DNA of 64,000 bases from Glandiceps talaboti (Eukaryota > Hemichordata > Enteropneusta > Spengelidae). This document shows positions 39,769 through 53,689 of the stretch, one piece after another; the stretch's first letter is position 1; every line of letters starts with the position of its first letter. The position numbers were made by a program, and so were the translations under genes. Under the pieces are notes generated by a model. The model saw only the letters and a program-made list of their open reading frames with translations. It had not been told where the DNA came from and searched no databases. Location: NCBI RefSeq assembly GCF_964340395.1, contig NC_135551.1, forward strand, positions 19,743,503-19,807,502. Reading direction: 5' to 3'.

Positions 39769-42700
39769 ATGCCGAAGAATAAAGGTATGAGTATATATTA
39801 CATCACAAATATATGTATAAAAAGCATTTTTTTTGCCATGTCTTCTTGAAATAGCTGTCCTTGAGAAAATACTTCAATGAAATTTTCATGTGTTGTACTG
39901 TATGCCTGATATGTACCGCCATATTGAACGAATATTAATATATTTCAGATCTTTCGATCGTCAATTTTTTGAACACACAACTGTTACTTGAATGAAAATC
40001 GTTTGACCTATGTGTTATTTAAGGTAAATCATGAAAACGGCATTGTTGTATGAACGGAGGGACTTCAGAGACACTTCCGGGGAAAAAAATGGTCATGTCT
40101 ATGTTGGGAGAATGATGCATCGTTTGTATGGCTTCCTAAGGCGAAAATTTTATTCGTTAGAATCTTTTGCTTTAGAAATACTCAAACGAATTCTGCAAAT
40201 ATCCCATCTTGTTAGATTTGGGACGATTTCGCCACACATGTCAGTGATATCAAAGATCCCAAATTTAGAGGCTTTGTGCAATTTCAACATGGTGTCAACA
40301 TTGTTTACCAAGATGTCGCAGTGTCATTTGTGACTGAGATTCATGTCACAGATTGCGCAATATGTGAAAGGCAATATTTCCAAATGTAGCAATAATCTGA
40401 CTCTTTTCAAGTTCTTTGATATTTTTCCAGTACTTTACCTAGTTATTGTGGGGAAAATATTGATATCAACCAAAATTTGTTAATATTATGACACACAAAT
40501 GATTTAGCATATAATTTGCATAAAAATATGTATTTTTGCTATGAATAATTATGAGTTAACCAAATCAGGGTATATTTCAATAGTAGTACACTAATTAATT
40601 AGTTAGATTCACCAAGCACACCAACCTCGACTTACCAATTGACTAATAACATACACTTTTTATTGCACATTAAAACATTAAAAATTGCAAGTCTCCACAT
40701 AGTCCGAGATAGGTGAACATCACATTTTGGAATTTCATAAGGAATTTTTGTGTGCCAGTGGCACGTCAGAATGGCTTAGGTTAGAGGTCAGACTGATTAC
40801 AACGTATTAGTAAGGGATAGGAACGTGAAATTTTGGTTTGTCACGAGAAATTCAAGTTGCTGTGTCATGTCAGTAGCCTATCAAAATAGTTTTTATTTAG
40901 ACAGCGCACACATTGCTTGTCACAGTTTACATATTCCCATGTTATTAATTCATAACTATTCATAGACAATACATACATGTAAGGGTAACTAGATGGGAGA
41001 TAATAATTCTACAAACACCTCCATACAGCAGATTTAGTTAGGACGTTGCCATCTATTTGTTAATTGGAAAAAAAGGCTTGGAATGCATGACCTATACAAT
41101 AAAAAGCTTTAAGGTATGTGTATGACATGTATATGATTCAAAACTTCCATGTATGAAATTCACTTCCCCTTTTATAGTGACTGTATTCATTTACTCATAT
41201 GAGTAATTAAGTGTTTTGTCTGAGTGGGTCACAGTGTTAGAATAAGGTTTGGATTCAGAGAGAGATATCAACGCTGAATAATTAAATCATTACGTGATCA
41301 ATGCCCGTAGTAGACGGATCAAAACGTCGCATTCGTTTCCAATTTATCATTCCGAAGTAACTATATTGTACTGTCCTAGGGTCGGATTGATTTGTTTTTC
41401 AATTTCAAATCTCTGTAACTTGTGAGTATAGCAAGGAGAATTGTTTAAGCATTTCTCATAACCCCACCACCACCACCACCACCACCACCACCACCACTAC
41501 CACTACCAATACCCAAACACACATGCATGTGCTGGCTTCACTGAAATTCTGTATAATTGTATGTACACTGTCAATTCAATCAGACACAGCTGTAGCTGTG
41601 AGTACAGCATAATAATGCAAGCATCTCCTTTATGATAAGTCCCCATAGTGTAGGTCATACAGGACTTGATAATGTACTTGTCCCAAGGCTGGCAAAGAAA
41701 ATTCAAATAAAATTCAAAAATACAGGAGTTTTACCAGGTGTGCCAGGCCTGAAACAGCAAGGCTTATGTAACTAACAAGAGTTGGGATTTACTGGGATAT
41801 CTTATGAACTCATAGCCACAGCTGTTTTGTTGAACTTAATTAGGGTACTGACTTTACTCAATACCAGAAAGAGAATTTTACCAACTAGGTGCATCATGAA
41901 AAGGTAGTCATTTGGTTTCTTGGTTGATACCATAACATCCAAGTTCCACTCCAGTGCTGCTTGTAATATTTTGACCCTCTAGTTTGGAAGGAATATTCTA
42001 TTATAGGTACCTTGAATTCATTGAGGTGAGGGAATATGTATTATATTGTAATTTACTTAACAATGTATACATCACTATATGGGGAGGGGTGTATCCTGGT
42101 GAAATGTCTTATGAACTCAGGCAAGTTATAGCTATTTGCTACACAAAGACTTTAGTATAATTGCAAAATGCATAGTATTAAATAAACTCTTTTGTATTCT
42201 AGGTAAGGGAGGTAAAAACAGGAGGCGAGGAAAGAATGAAAATGAATCTGAGAAGAGAGAATTGGTGTTCAAAGAAGACGGCCAAGGTTGGTAAATTAAT
42301 CATTACATCTGTGACTCAAGGAATGAATATATTAAAAAGATGGCAAAATTGTTTACATCAAATTTTTGTTTAAAATGGCTGGTCTAATTTTGTCTAAAAA
42401 TTAAAGGTTAAAAAAATACTAGTATACACTTTGCAGTGTAATATGAATGATTGACCAGCGTGTGGAAAATTTCTTGGCAAAGTAAATTTTTAGAACATAT
42501 GCTATGTGTGAAAATGTTGTGTTCGTAGTGAAAACTTTGTGTACATACAATACTATAGTATGTGTACATACACATACATGCCACTGTACATGTAGAAACT
42601 CTGTTTACATACATTTAGATTTGAGAGGTAAGGCATTGCGTATGTAAACTTTTATTGTGGGCAGAAAAAAGGTGAATATTACACTGTTGACAAAGACTGA

Positions 42701-45700
42701 AGTGTAGTAAAATATTTCAGGTATCAATTTTCACCTTTGTGTCTGGAAGAAAATTTTTTTTTACACAACATTTTACCAACAGATATCAAGTTTTCATTTG
42801 AATATAGTGAACATGACGTAGAGTTTGGCTTTTTTTTTTGAGCCAACATAAAGAGTGAACAGCAAGTTGTTGTTCAAACCAGACTGTGAGAACCACAGTG
42901 GTGTATTTGCTTCAATCGTGAAGGTCGGCTATAAATAATAATGTTACAGTCCAAAAATAGCGTTGAGGTCATGGAGGGGTTGATGTCATTAGGTTCTCTT
43001 TACAGTATTGCACAATCATTATGTATATGTTGCAATACTGAAAGCAAAACCTTGGTAAACAGTATAATTACTAAGTCCAGCTGTTGTTATTGGGTGAGAG
43101 GTGAATGCTTGTGCTTCTTACCACTACAGACTCAGCTGGGTTTGATTTAAAAAATAACCAGGTCTGTATGTAAGAAGGTTGACACTACCAAACAACACAG
43201 GTTTTCCTATTTCGAAATACTCCTGCTTTAAGAATGCAGCAAAAGTGACGGCAACCACATTTGATATTTAAGCATCAATTTGCTCCTGAATTTTGGGGAG
43301 CAAAATGCTCCTGACATTAAAAACTTAGGAGCAAAGTTAAATAATATACCGTATATCAAACTTAATCAAACTTAATTCTTATCAACATTCATTGTGACAA
43401 ATGTCATGTTTATCTGTTGAATAAAAATAATCATCAATGTTGTTGAATGACAATGCTCATATTATTGCAAATTATCATGAAAATAGTCAATATGCAAATG
43501 GACTTCAAAATTTGTCAATGAAGTGCAACTAAAATTGAAATTTCACCTTTTAAATGCTGGTAAATTTAATGTCACATGCTGCATGCAGGTATTGACAGAA
43601 ATTCACCTGCATTGGACCATTTAACACCTGCAAATGTCATGAGTAGTTACTTGCAACTTTCTAGGGTGCTTACCTCGATAAATCTTTTCTTACATCATAT
43701 CAGGGTAGCTGTAAGCATTGCTACAAATGAAGAATGTACCATTGTTTGGTGTTTGACTTCATATTGCATGCAGATCATGATGTTGAAACATGTTATATTT
43801 TTATTCGTAATTTGTAGAATATGCCCAAGTTGTAAAGATGTTAGGAAATGGTCGACTTGAAGCGTTATGTTTCGATGGTGTCAAACGTCTTTGTCACATC
43901 AGAGGCAAACTTAGGAAAAAGGTAAGAGTGGACGGACATGACAAAACTGAATGAATGAATGCATTGAATAAACGAATGAATGAATGAATGCAAATAGTCA
44001 CAACCCTTGCAACAGTTGTATAGAAATGCTGTTGATCAGAATGTTGTTTTATCAGTAGTAGACAATTAAAACTGACTTTGAATGTGCTGAAGAGTCTTCT
44101 CGTTATCAGACTTTCAAATTGACATACATTGATACAAAAACAATAGCAAGTGCATCAGACATAGATTCACACGATCCTATTATTAGTTTGTTTAGGTCTA
44201 TAAAAGTTAGTCACATGGTATATAGCAGTGATTGGGAAGTCAACGCGCCTCGCGTCATAGTCGCATTTAATTGAAAATTGGCACATTGAAATCGACTTCT
44301 TGGCGCCCACAAAGGCGCATTGTGGCTAACAGTGAAATTTAGACACTTCAGTGCTGGAGTGCCGATTCGGTAGAGGCGAAGTACGGAAGTACATTTTAAA
44401 CCCAACTCACGTCAGCTGTTTGAAATGATGCCCCCACACGTCGTCTTTTGCAAAGCAAATCTGAATACTTATACTGTTTCATGTCCCTCTATCCATGTTT
44501 GACTATTTGAATACACGATACACGCGTGACCATTCCCCTGGTATAGTGAAACAGATCAAACCAATACGATTCAAGATATTCAAATTAGTATGCCCTTTGA
44601 TGACCTCGCCTGACCATCACTGCGTTCATCATGCATGAGAAAAGATGTCAACTCCTTGAATGAATGTTACGATCAGTGATTATGATCACCGATGTTTTAG
44701 AATAAATACTTGAAGCATAAATTTATCAACACAATTACTAATCTTGTAGGTAACAACTCAAATCGCTACCACAGAAACTACCGTCGCGATGTCCACTTTT
44801 CCGTGTCAGGCTTACAACGGTTGCATGGCTTCATACGGTACGGACTTACGGTTCGTGACTTGAACATGCTTCCCTACTGTACAAACAATAACAAGCAGAA
44901 ATATTACTTTACTTATTTATGTATTTAATTTTCATGTGACTACATAAGAACACTTTTACTTTTATACCCCTATAGGCCCTATCAGAAATAACGAATGTTG
45001 CCAATTCTACCTCACCATTCATTCCGTAGTAACTCGTTACTATACTATAAAGTCTCATTTTTTTTTAGCACAACTGAACTTGTTCAGTAGTGCTATAGGG
45101 ATCGCCCGGCGTCTGTCTGTCTGTGTGTGTGTGTGTGTGTGTGTGTGGATGTGTGTGTGTGTGTAAACAACTTAAAGTCAAAAACCGCTGAACCGATTGC
45201 CATGATATTTGGTGGGTCCATTACTTTGGGTGTCTAGTTGGGAAATTGTTCAAATCAAAATGATCGCATCACAGGTGTGTGATTTGGGTCAAAAAATGTG
45301 ATTTTTGGTCAAAAAACTTAAACTCAGAAACTACTGGGCAGATTGGTGCGAAATTTGGTGGGAACATTCTTAAGGTGGTGTAAAGTAAGATTTGTTCATG
45401 ACGGGATGATTCCATCAGTGATATGCAAATTAGGGCTAAAAATGTGTCTTTTTGGTTAAAAGTCTATAATTCTAAAACTACTGAGCAGATTGGGCTGAAA
45501 CTTAATGGGAATGTATCTAGGGATGTATGGACGAAGAAATGTTAAGCTTACCATGATTCCATGAGTGATATGCAAATTAGGTGTAAAAATGTTCATTTTT
45601 GGTCAAAAACTTATATCTCAAAAAGTACTTGGTCAATTAGTCTGAAACTTGGCGAGATGTTTCTGAAACTGTTATTCTGCAGATTTTCTTAAAAACATTT

Positions 45701-48700
45701 TGACAAAATTGGCCCTAGCGACCATGACCACGCCCTTAGCAACAACCAAATGGCAGTATATTTTGGTCAAATAACAACATCATCTGGTAAGCAAGTGAGT
45801 AAACATTCAAAAAATGTATGCAAATACCCTAGCAACCATGATCACGCCCATAGCAACAGCCAAACGGTGGTGTATTTCACAAAGATAACAACAGGGTTTA
45901 ATAGATAATTGAATAAACATCCAAAAAATGTATGTAAATTTGCATAGCAACAAGACCACGCCCATAACAACAGCCAAATAATCACGTATATTGCAAAGAT
46001 AACAACAGGAATAGAAAGACAGATGAATTAACATTCAAAAAATGTATGCAAATACCCTAGTAACCATGACCACGCCCATAGCAACAGCCAAACAGTGGTG
46101 TATTTCACAAAGATAACAACAGGGTTTAATAGACAATTGAATAAACATTCAAAAAATGTATGTAAATTTTCCTAGCAACAAGACCACGCCCATAGCAACA
46201 GCCAAATGATCACGTATATTGCAAAGACAATATCAGGAATTCATACACAAGTGAACAAAAACATACACAAATGTATGCAAATATATCTAACAACATGACC
46301 ACGCCCATAGCAACAGCCAAATGATAGCATTTATCGTAAAGATAACAACATGGTTGGATAGGCAACTGGATAGTTATTCAGCAAATAAACACCTATTGTT
46401 AGCATAGACTAGCATATGGATAAACATTTTTAAAAACTACAGTTGTGCTACAACGCCATTGGCGGTATTTTTTAATTTTACGTACTACTCTTATACATAA
46501 TTTAGAAACAATGTAACTATATGGATGAATTATCCCCCACATCGCGATCGCGTCATTTCTGGCTGGCAAACACGTGCGTTTACTGTATTAAACATGCCTC
46601 CAAAAATTGTTGGATCATGAATGCTAACTTGGGTCCATTAGAATTTCTGAATGGCCCATTGAAATTGAAAATGGCCCATTTATTTTTGCTGGAATGGGGC
46701 CATTGTCACATTGGTGTTTTGAGACTTCCCAATCACTGATATAGCGATATGACTAACTTTCACAGACATAAACAAACTAATATGTAAGAACACGGCATGA
46801 ACCCACATCAGAGACACATGATGGTATTTTGTATCAGTATATGTCTGTTGATAGTGTGATAAGCAGACGACTGTTCATCATCAACAAAGTCAGTTTTAAT
46901 TGTCTACTACTGATAAAACAAAGTTCTGATCAGCAGCATTTGTAGACAACTGTTATAAGGGTTGTATTACTTTCCACAGAACATAGTTGTAGACGCTTGT
47001 ATACTGCACTCATTGCCAAGTCCTTTTAGAGTGTACAAAGAAAGTTTTTGGACTCTTGACAATTTTATGATATCGCTACACATCTCTATGTTTAACACTG
47101 TATGCATTTAGGGATACACAATCTATTCAGAGAGAAATGTGGGAAAGAGGAAATAGTTTGATTTCCTTGAAGATAAGAAGATGAGCCCCAAAATTTATTT
47201 TGTTATTTTGAAAGGGCCAGAAACATATGACAAAGTTTGAGAGATTTTAATAATTTTGGCTTTAAATGAAATTGGTCCCCAAGGTACATCCTATGTATAC
47301 CACAAGAAACATTGTTTAGCATGCAATATATATTATGTCCTTTTAACAAGTTTTCATAATTAACTTTACTATAATTAATTATATATAACTGAGCCAAAGA
47401 TGAGAAATCATGAACCAAAAGTTGTTGATGCAAATGAGTAAACCCCTAACTGTTAGATTGTTATATACAATGTATAAGTAGTGTCCTGATCTGACAAATG
47501 TACCATATTTGGACATTATTGTACCATATTTGGACATTACTGTACCATATTTGGACATTACATAGCTGATCCCAATAAACACTATTAAACTTATTATTGG
47601 ACAGAATTCTGTGATAGATTGACTGTGTGGGTGGCTTTTAGTTGAATTTGAAATTTCATCTTGGGACGTCATTGAGCCTAGATGTGAAGAGAAATCTTGA
47701 GATTCGATGAAGGATAGCACTACACTGTATACTGAGTAGCACTTGAATTTACTTTTGACAACTTCAGTGTTAAACTTTCATTTGTACATAGGTGTGGATA
47801 AACCAATCTGATATCATTCTGGTTGGACTACGAGACTACCAAGATCAGAAGGCTGATGTCATTCTCAAGTATACACCAGACGAGGCTCGTAATCTCAAAC
47901 TATACGGTGAACTTCCAGAAAACGCTAAGATCAATGAAACAGTCGGTCCCGACGCTGAGGGTGAAGACGATAACATCACTTTTGATTTTGATGCGACTGC
48001 AGATGTGGATGATATTGATGATGTAAGATTTATTAATTTATATTTCTGTTTAGATTAACTTATGTTTTTGTTTGTTTTTGTTTTGTTGTTGTTAGGGAGA
48101 GGTGCATGTAGTATTTACATTAGATAAAAGAAAGCACCATTCCAAGAAATGAAGTTATTTTCATAAATTTAGATTTCTTTAGAGTCTTTTCATGATTTCA
48201 CATCACATAAATTTTGCGTAAAGTGGCCATATGGATGAGGATTAGGGATTAATATTGGTTTATAAAAGAATGTTACCATGGCTTCCAACTTGAAAAAAAA
48301 TCAACACGAAATAACATTGACCAAGTCTGTGTTTGTAACTCAATGCATTGCAAAATGCTAAAATATATATAAAAAGTTTGTTATTGTATGTATGTACAAT
48401 AACAAACCGTTTATACATTTAGTAATCTTTTACAATGTATTGAGTAACAAACAAGAACTTGTGTTTATGTTGTTTCACGTTGATTTTTTCAAGTGGCAAG
48501 CCATGGTAACATTCTTTTATAAATTAAAAATCCAAAATTAATACCTCATCCGCACACATATGGCCACTTGAGTTGCCAAGAAACACCAAAGTGAATATAT
48601 TGTTCACCTCCATTGTTATAGCAGTGGCAAACTGTTGCCTCATGGGGTCTTAGATGATGTGAATATGTATTAGATGAACATTGAATATTCATGACTCCTG

Positions 48701-49204
48701 AGTGCTTGTTACCTTCAGATAAATAATCAAATACGTACCAGAGTAGGATGCCTAAGTTTTGTGACTACATTAGAAGTACTAAGTAAGAATGTACTAAGTT
48801 GGAACAACTGTTTAGTGTAATGAAAATTAAAATATCACATGGCAATAGTGAAAACACTATAAATGTCATTTCTAAACCCACGAAGGGGGTGACTATTACA
48901 ATTGGCTGTGTCCATTGTATCAAGAGTCCAAAATGGGCTCTGTCCTTCCAGGCATGTGTCCCCGGTGACCTTTGACCTTGACTTTGACCTTTATGATGAA
49001 ATCCAATCCTGCATATAACATATATTTGTTGCCACTAATTTCTTTTAAATCATATCACCATTTCAGTCGTATGGAAAATATTTGAGGGTGTGTGTCTTCT
49101 ACTAAGATTTGTTCTGACTATTTAACCTAGTTTTCATGATAGTTTAATAGTCAAGATAAATGCAATTTTAACATTTTGTTTTTTTCTTTTTCTTTCAGAT
49201 TTAA
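39769..49204 (+). CDS. EIF1A: Translation initiation factor eIF1A, 5 exons, complete
   Basis: Exons: 39769-39784, 42203-42286, 43818-43921, 47792-48022, 49199-49204. The last coding exon carries only Ile and the TAA stop. The total is 441 nt, 146 residues (human eIF1A has 144). The N-tail is basic ([20 protein letters not shown]). The OB-fold runs from about residue 20 to 100, with [42 protein letters not shown] and [13 protein letters not shown] helix follows, and the acidic C-tail ends DDIDDI, exactly as in vertebrates. eIF1A binds the A site of the 40S subunit with eIF1, promotes 43S complex formation, scanning and start-codon choice, and contacts eIF5B through its C-tail. Identity is certain from the conserved sequence. 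Introns are long for this gene and host several transposons. Confidence 0.98.
41464..41513. repeat. (CAC)n microsatellite
   Basis: About 12 CAC units followed by CTACCACTACCA, in eIF1A intron 1. Confidence 0.95.
41840..42010 (+). repeat. Diverged relative of the 55400-56290 repeat
   Basis: Contains ACCAACTAGGTGCATCA, TTTCTTGGTTGAT and TATTTTGACCCTCTAG. This is the order seen at 53690-53890, whose last part is the unit of the tandem array at 55400. It lies in eIF1A intron 1. Confidence 0.6.
43950..43992. repeat. (GAAT)n tract
   Basis: GAAT tetranucleotides just after the donor of eIF1A exon 3 and immediately before the terminal-repeat element at 43997. Confidence 0.85.
43997..46976. mobile_element. 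2.98-kb element with ~245-bp terminal inverted repeats
   Basis: 43997-44242 pairs with 46726-46976. Shared blocks are CAACCCTTNNAACAGTTGT, TTTTATCAGTAGTAGACAAT, ATTAGTTTGTTTA and CAGTGATTGGGAAGTC. The arms are roughly 75-80% identical, so the insertion is old. No transposase is seen. The interior is largely another element (45067-46449). It lies in eIF1A intron 3. The superfamily is undetermined and no clear target duplication was found. Confidence 0.75.
45067..46449. mobile_element. Nested element of two internal tandem arrays (AGCACAACTG ends)
   Basis: Bounded by AGCACAACTG (45067) and CAGTTGTGCT (46440-46449). After a TCTG/GT microsatellite (45110-45165) come about four ~130-bp units (AAACTACTGAGCAGATTGG, TGATATGCAAATTAGG), then about five ~125-bp units from 45710 to 46390 (GACCACGCCCATAGCAACAG, AAAGATAACAACAGG). 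It has no coding capacity. The same head (short inverted end, TCTG run, repeated blocks) suggests a recurrent non-autonomous family. Confidence 0.65.
48220..48569. mobile_element. 350-bp palindromic MITE
   Basis: Ends AAGTGGCCATATG and CATATGGCCACTT. The arms of about 140 bp stay alignable (AAAAGAATGTTACCATGGC, TGTAACTCAATNCATT), with a loop centred at about 48385. It lies in eIF1A intron 4. The 15793-15815 stretch AAAGTGACCATATGGATGA looks like a lone end of the same family. Confidence 0.85.
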
Positions 49205-50560
49205 AGGTAGATTTAAGAAAGACGTAACGACCTATGAAAGTAGAAGTCAGAACTGTTGTAATTGTCAACAAGTACATGCTATTCTCCCTGCACTAGTAGG
49301 GCTACATTCTCGTACACACACATACAGACAGAGTCACGCACATACACAGATACACACACTCACTCACTCACTCACTCACACACAAATGAACGTACTATAC
49401 TTTCAAGTAGATATTATCTCCCTATGTTGTTTAATATATCCATGGATTACTTTCAAAACGTTAGGCCACCTTTAAAATGTAATGGAAAAAAATACAAAAA
49501 ATACACCTAAAAACAAAGATATTTTTGTACAGTTTTTTTGTTTGAAAAATGAAAGAAAAGAAAAGAAAAGAACTCTATTTGAAACAAAGGAACTCCATGA
49601 AAATGGACTTGATAAATAGGACGGGGATTTTTTTTTTACCACAAATAAATAATGAACTGTGATTACCAAAGGAATGTAATTATTCAGTGTGTAGTTGAAT
49701 GTTTTTGGTATGTGTATTTTGTAATTTGTATATTTCCTGGTTTCATAGTAAGAAAGGTGTTGCTTGCATGGTTACAGTGCTGTAAACCTGGACAATTTTG
49801 CCACAAGAAAATTTTTCGAATTACAGTTTTCAGCTAGTTCCCAAAGACAAATTTTACTATTAGCAGACTGGTACATTGTGTTCATGTACAAGAAGGCATT
49901 TAAATCACAGCTTATTTTTGCATTTTTCTTTTCCAGCGCGAAAATAAGTCTTACAGCAAAAAGTTCCAGGTTTACAGTATGTTACTAGTTGTGTATAGGA
50001 AATTGTATTTACATCATTGTGTGATGGAGGCAAATTATATTTGCAAATTTGTATTAGCTGAAACAAAATATAAACAAGAAAATAGACTTGTCAGGGGTTT
50101 TCCTTCAAAGTGAAATTTTTTTTAAATGACTTGCACGGCATCTTCAGGAGTTGGAATGGAATTGTAGTTTTGCATGCAATAAAAAAAGGAATTTTTTTTA
50201 GAATTATCTTAGAAGAACAATGACCTTGAAATAAACTTCTACATTAAATGTCTCAGAAATCTATGGCAGAAAACCTGGTAAATTTGCATATATTTGCATA
50301 TCCTGCATCGTAAGTTTATCAGAAAGTCGGTGAAAAATATGAGGAACTGAAGCAGTTTTTACTGACTTGGGCTTTTAAACAAAAAAACACTGCATAATTG
50401 AGTTCTGAAGTATTGTTTGCTGAAAATCTCAAGACTGGCCTAAAATGCTACTTTTACTCTGTGGTTGTCATGTTTGCACAACTACCCAATAATCAAATTT
50501 GATTTATTGTAGTAAGTGTAAAATCAATGTCAAAAATAAAATCCAGATCAAACTTTGTGT
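49205..50560 (+). other. eIF1A 3' untranslated region (likely)
   Basis: Follows the eIF1A stop with no further coding. AATAAA signals occur at about 49645, 50231 and 50536; which is used cannot be told from sequence. A CACT/CACA microsatellite lies at 49313-49385. Confidence 0.5.
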
Positions 50561-50759
50561 CAATAAAAAAAAAATTACAATTTCATTCCTTCTCTCTTGA
50601 TTTTGGAACCAGGAAATGTTCTGCATGGTAAGGGTTAGATGGTAGGGAATACGGTAGTTAATATTAAAACTGAAATTTGTTATATTTACTTTGGATCAGA
50701 GCAATGCAATATTTTGTACATGGGTTGATAAAAGGGGTCATACTCTAGCCAACATTTTC

Positions 50760-51230
50760 AAGCAGTTTCTATCAACATCAACATGGTCCAGACAAACATA
50801 TTTGCATAATAACTGAGACCCAGGTGAACATCATTATGGTCCAGACAAACATATTTGCATAATAGCACACCCAGATGAACATCATTGTAGTCCAGACAAA
50901 CGTATTTGCATAATAAGAGACCCAGATGAACATTAACATGGGCCTGACAATTGTATTTCAAATACTTCAAGTTTAGGATAATATTTGCATAATACTAGTA
51001 ACTCGCATCCAGATGAACATTACAATGGTAGAGCGAGATGTATATCAATGTTAATAGTACTTTTTTTTTTTTTTTACATATTATAACAGATCCAGATGAA
51101 CATCAATCAATATGACATTTTAAATGTAGTATTTGCATATGAATAACTTTGTAAGACCAAGTTGAACATCAACATAGTCCGGACAGACGGTATATTATAG
51201 TAGTATTTACATAATAACCACAACCCAGAT
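50760..51230. repeat. ~60-65-bp degenerate minisatellite
   Basis: About seven diverged units built from CCAGACAAACATATTTGCAT, AATAA and CCCAGATGAACATCA. The first three are well kept; later ones have deletions and insertions. Confidence 0.85.
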
Positions 51231-52020
51231 CAGACTATGGGTGTTGTTTCCCTCAGAAGTTTTGCAATGAGGTGATATTTTTCCAAAAGATGTAGGATGG
51301 AAGAATTTATTTCTTATCTACCCTTTGACTATAAGCATCCAACTCAATAAATTGGTGTACTAGTTGTGTTGTCAGAAGTATTCATACTGGTTACGTACCA
51401 TTGACTTCAAAGTCTGTGTCCAATCCTTAAACCATTAACCATTCAAAATATTGTGCAGAAATATCAATAACTGAATACTTGGACCAATGCCCGGAATTTC
51501 CAAATCATCGCACATCAACGGTAACCCAAATGGGCTACCAGCTGCACATTATGGCAACCCCATGACAAGAATTGGTAGTCTGTGTACATGGGACTACCAT
51601 TGATTTCAAGTCCCGAGGACTTGAACTTTGTTTTACTTTCAAACTGCCTGTTCCAGCTGGTTATTCAAACATCATTTTTCAGATGCCAAGTACTCATTCC
51701 CATTCCATCTCTGGTGTATCCAGAGATATAGCAGAATTTTTAACTTTTGTTGAATGTATAGAGTCAGTTTTCCTTGGAAGCTCACTTGGGGAAAATCCAA
51801 GGGAAATTCCTATTTGTTCCACAGCCTTCCAAAGGGAGTGCCACAAGTTTCATGCATTTTCTAAGTGAATCAAATCCAGCTGGAGAAAACAACTCCAAAA
51901 AAACCCAACCAGGCACAAGTTTTAACATTTGGTGTAACTTTAGTATTGATGGTTATGTTGGAAGAGAGATGAAAACATCAGTCCATCATCCATGTAATGT
52001 TTGAAATTGTATGACCTTAT
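51230..52020. other. Intergenic, no gene seen
   Basis: Two overlapping short open frames (51572-51868 and 51774-52004) have neither splice sites nor a recognisable family. I do not call them genes. Confidence 0.4.
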
Positions 52021-52021
52021 G

Positions 52022-52415
52022 CCATTAGTTTATCAGCTGGGTACATTACTTTATCAGCTGGGTACATTACTGTATCAGCAGGGTACATTACTGTATCAGC
52101 AGGGTACATTACTATTTCAACTGGGTACATTACTATTTCAACTGGGTACATTACTGTGTCAGCTGGGTACAGTACTTTATCAACTGGATACATTACTTTA
52201 TCAGCTGGGTACATTACTTTATCAGCTGGATACATTACTTTATCAGCTGGGTACATTACTTTATCAACTGGGTACATTACTTTATCAGCTGGATACATTA
52301 CTGTATCAACTGGGTACATTACTGTATCAACTGGATACATTACTGTATCAGCTGGGTACATTACTTTATCAGCTGGGTACATTACTGTATCAGCTGGGTA
52401 CATTACTTTATCAGA
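52022..52415. repeat. 21-bp minisatellite, about 19 copies
   Basis: The unit is TTTATCAGCTGGGTACATTAC, with variants TGTATCAAC and ATTTCAAC. The 7-codon unit has no stop in several frames, so periodic open frames appear on both strands (for example repeated YQLGTLL). These are array artefacts. Confidence 0.96.
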
Positions 52416-53304
52416 TAACAATACTTTGCAAAAAATAAAAAGTAAAAGAAAAAACAATAAACTTAGATGGGTGACATCTTTAATTGGCCTCTTCCAAAAT
52501 ACATGTTACCCTAACACCTCACAAAACCCCACACAACACTACAGTTTTAAACTATCCTATATTATTCACATAACAATTATATCTGCTGTAGCCAAGCGTG
52601 TCACAGAAATTAAATTTATTTATCTTAGGTTGCTGTATCTACATTATTGTAATATTGCTCTTTTCAGAAATAAAATTCTTCCAAATATGACATGTATCAT
52701 GTATGTAATGTGATGCTGAATGTATTATTGAGATGATGGAATACACGTCAGGGGACTAAATATCCAAAAAATCAAAATTCTTATTTAAAAGCACTCTAAA
52801 CTTGACCCATATGAAAGTTTGGTCCTTGTCCTTTCGGAAATAACAAGAAATGGGGGTGGGGGTGTCGCTCTTATTCTTACTGTCTTTTATTTTGAGTTAC
52901 AATATTTGGCGGCCATACTAATTTCTAAAATGGCGTAATTTTGATTTTTCCTAAAATTGCAGTAAATTTTTTTGATGACCTCTAATTTATTAACATAATT
53001 ACAACTGATTATAGATCACAAATTAAATTTTCTTGAACAAAGTAACAGTAAAAGTTCAGGATTTCTATTTTAGGGGTGCATACTACATTATGCCAAGGAC
53101 CTCTACTTCTCAGGAGGAGCTACAGAAACTATATTTGCATCTGGTCTGTCTATGTACACCTGTACACAAACTTTATGCAGAAATCATAATTGATATTTAT
53201 ATGGTCACTTAAACTTGGACTCTTTTACAGTCCTCAGAGCTTTGCATTACTGAAATTAAAGGAGTTGTTTTGTATGTACAGATATCATCTACTGCATAAT
53301 TGTA

Positions 53305-53400
53305 GTAGAATATCTTTGTATTGTGCGCCCTCATTGATCACATTGGGCTAACCATTTGTTGATGTGTGTCTGCAAAGCCATAAGCTTGGGCACTGGAGAG
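53305..53400 (+). repeat. Dispersed repeat shared with 39297-39420
   Basis: GTAGAATATCTTTGTATTGT, GCCCTCATTGATCACATTGG and CATTTGTTGATGTGT follow the order of the 39297 copy. Confidence 0.6.
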
Positions 53401-53689
53401 TCATGTCATGATTTTACATCACTCGCACAAACATTCATCATTGTTTCATCTGAAGGTAGAAATGAATCAGAATAATGAATATTTATATTCTCTATTTTGC
53501 ATATTCACGTATGCAAACTCCCATAATGCAATGCCTACTCATGGCACGAACAATGAATGAGGAACAAGTTTCAACTTTTTCTCTCAGCCATATTATGTTC
53601 AAGTGATGATGTAACATTCAACAGGCAAAGTTCACTAAATGCCTTTATTTCCTGAAGTAACCCTCCAGTATTTGCAACAATTCTCGGTA

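Noticed and set aside
43997-46976. Target-site duplication for the 245-bp-TIR element
   Set aside because: Flanks compared by eye show no convincing match, so no superfamily was assigned.
51572-52004. Two overlapping open frames after eIF1A
   Set aside because: No splice sites, promoter or family resemblance.
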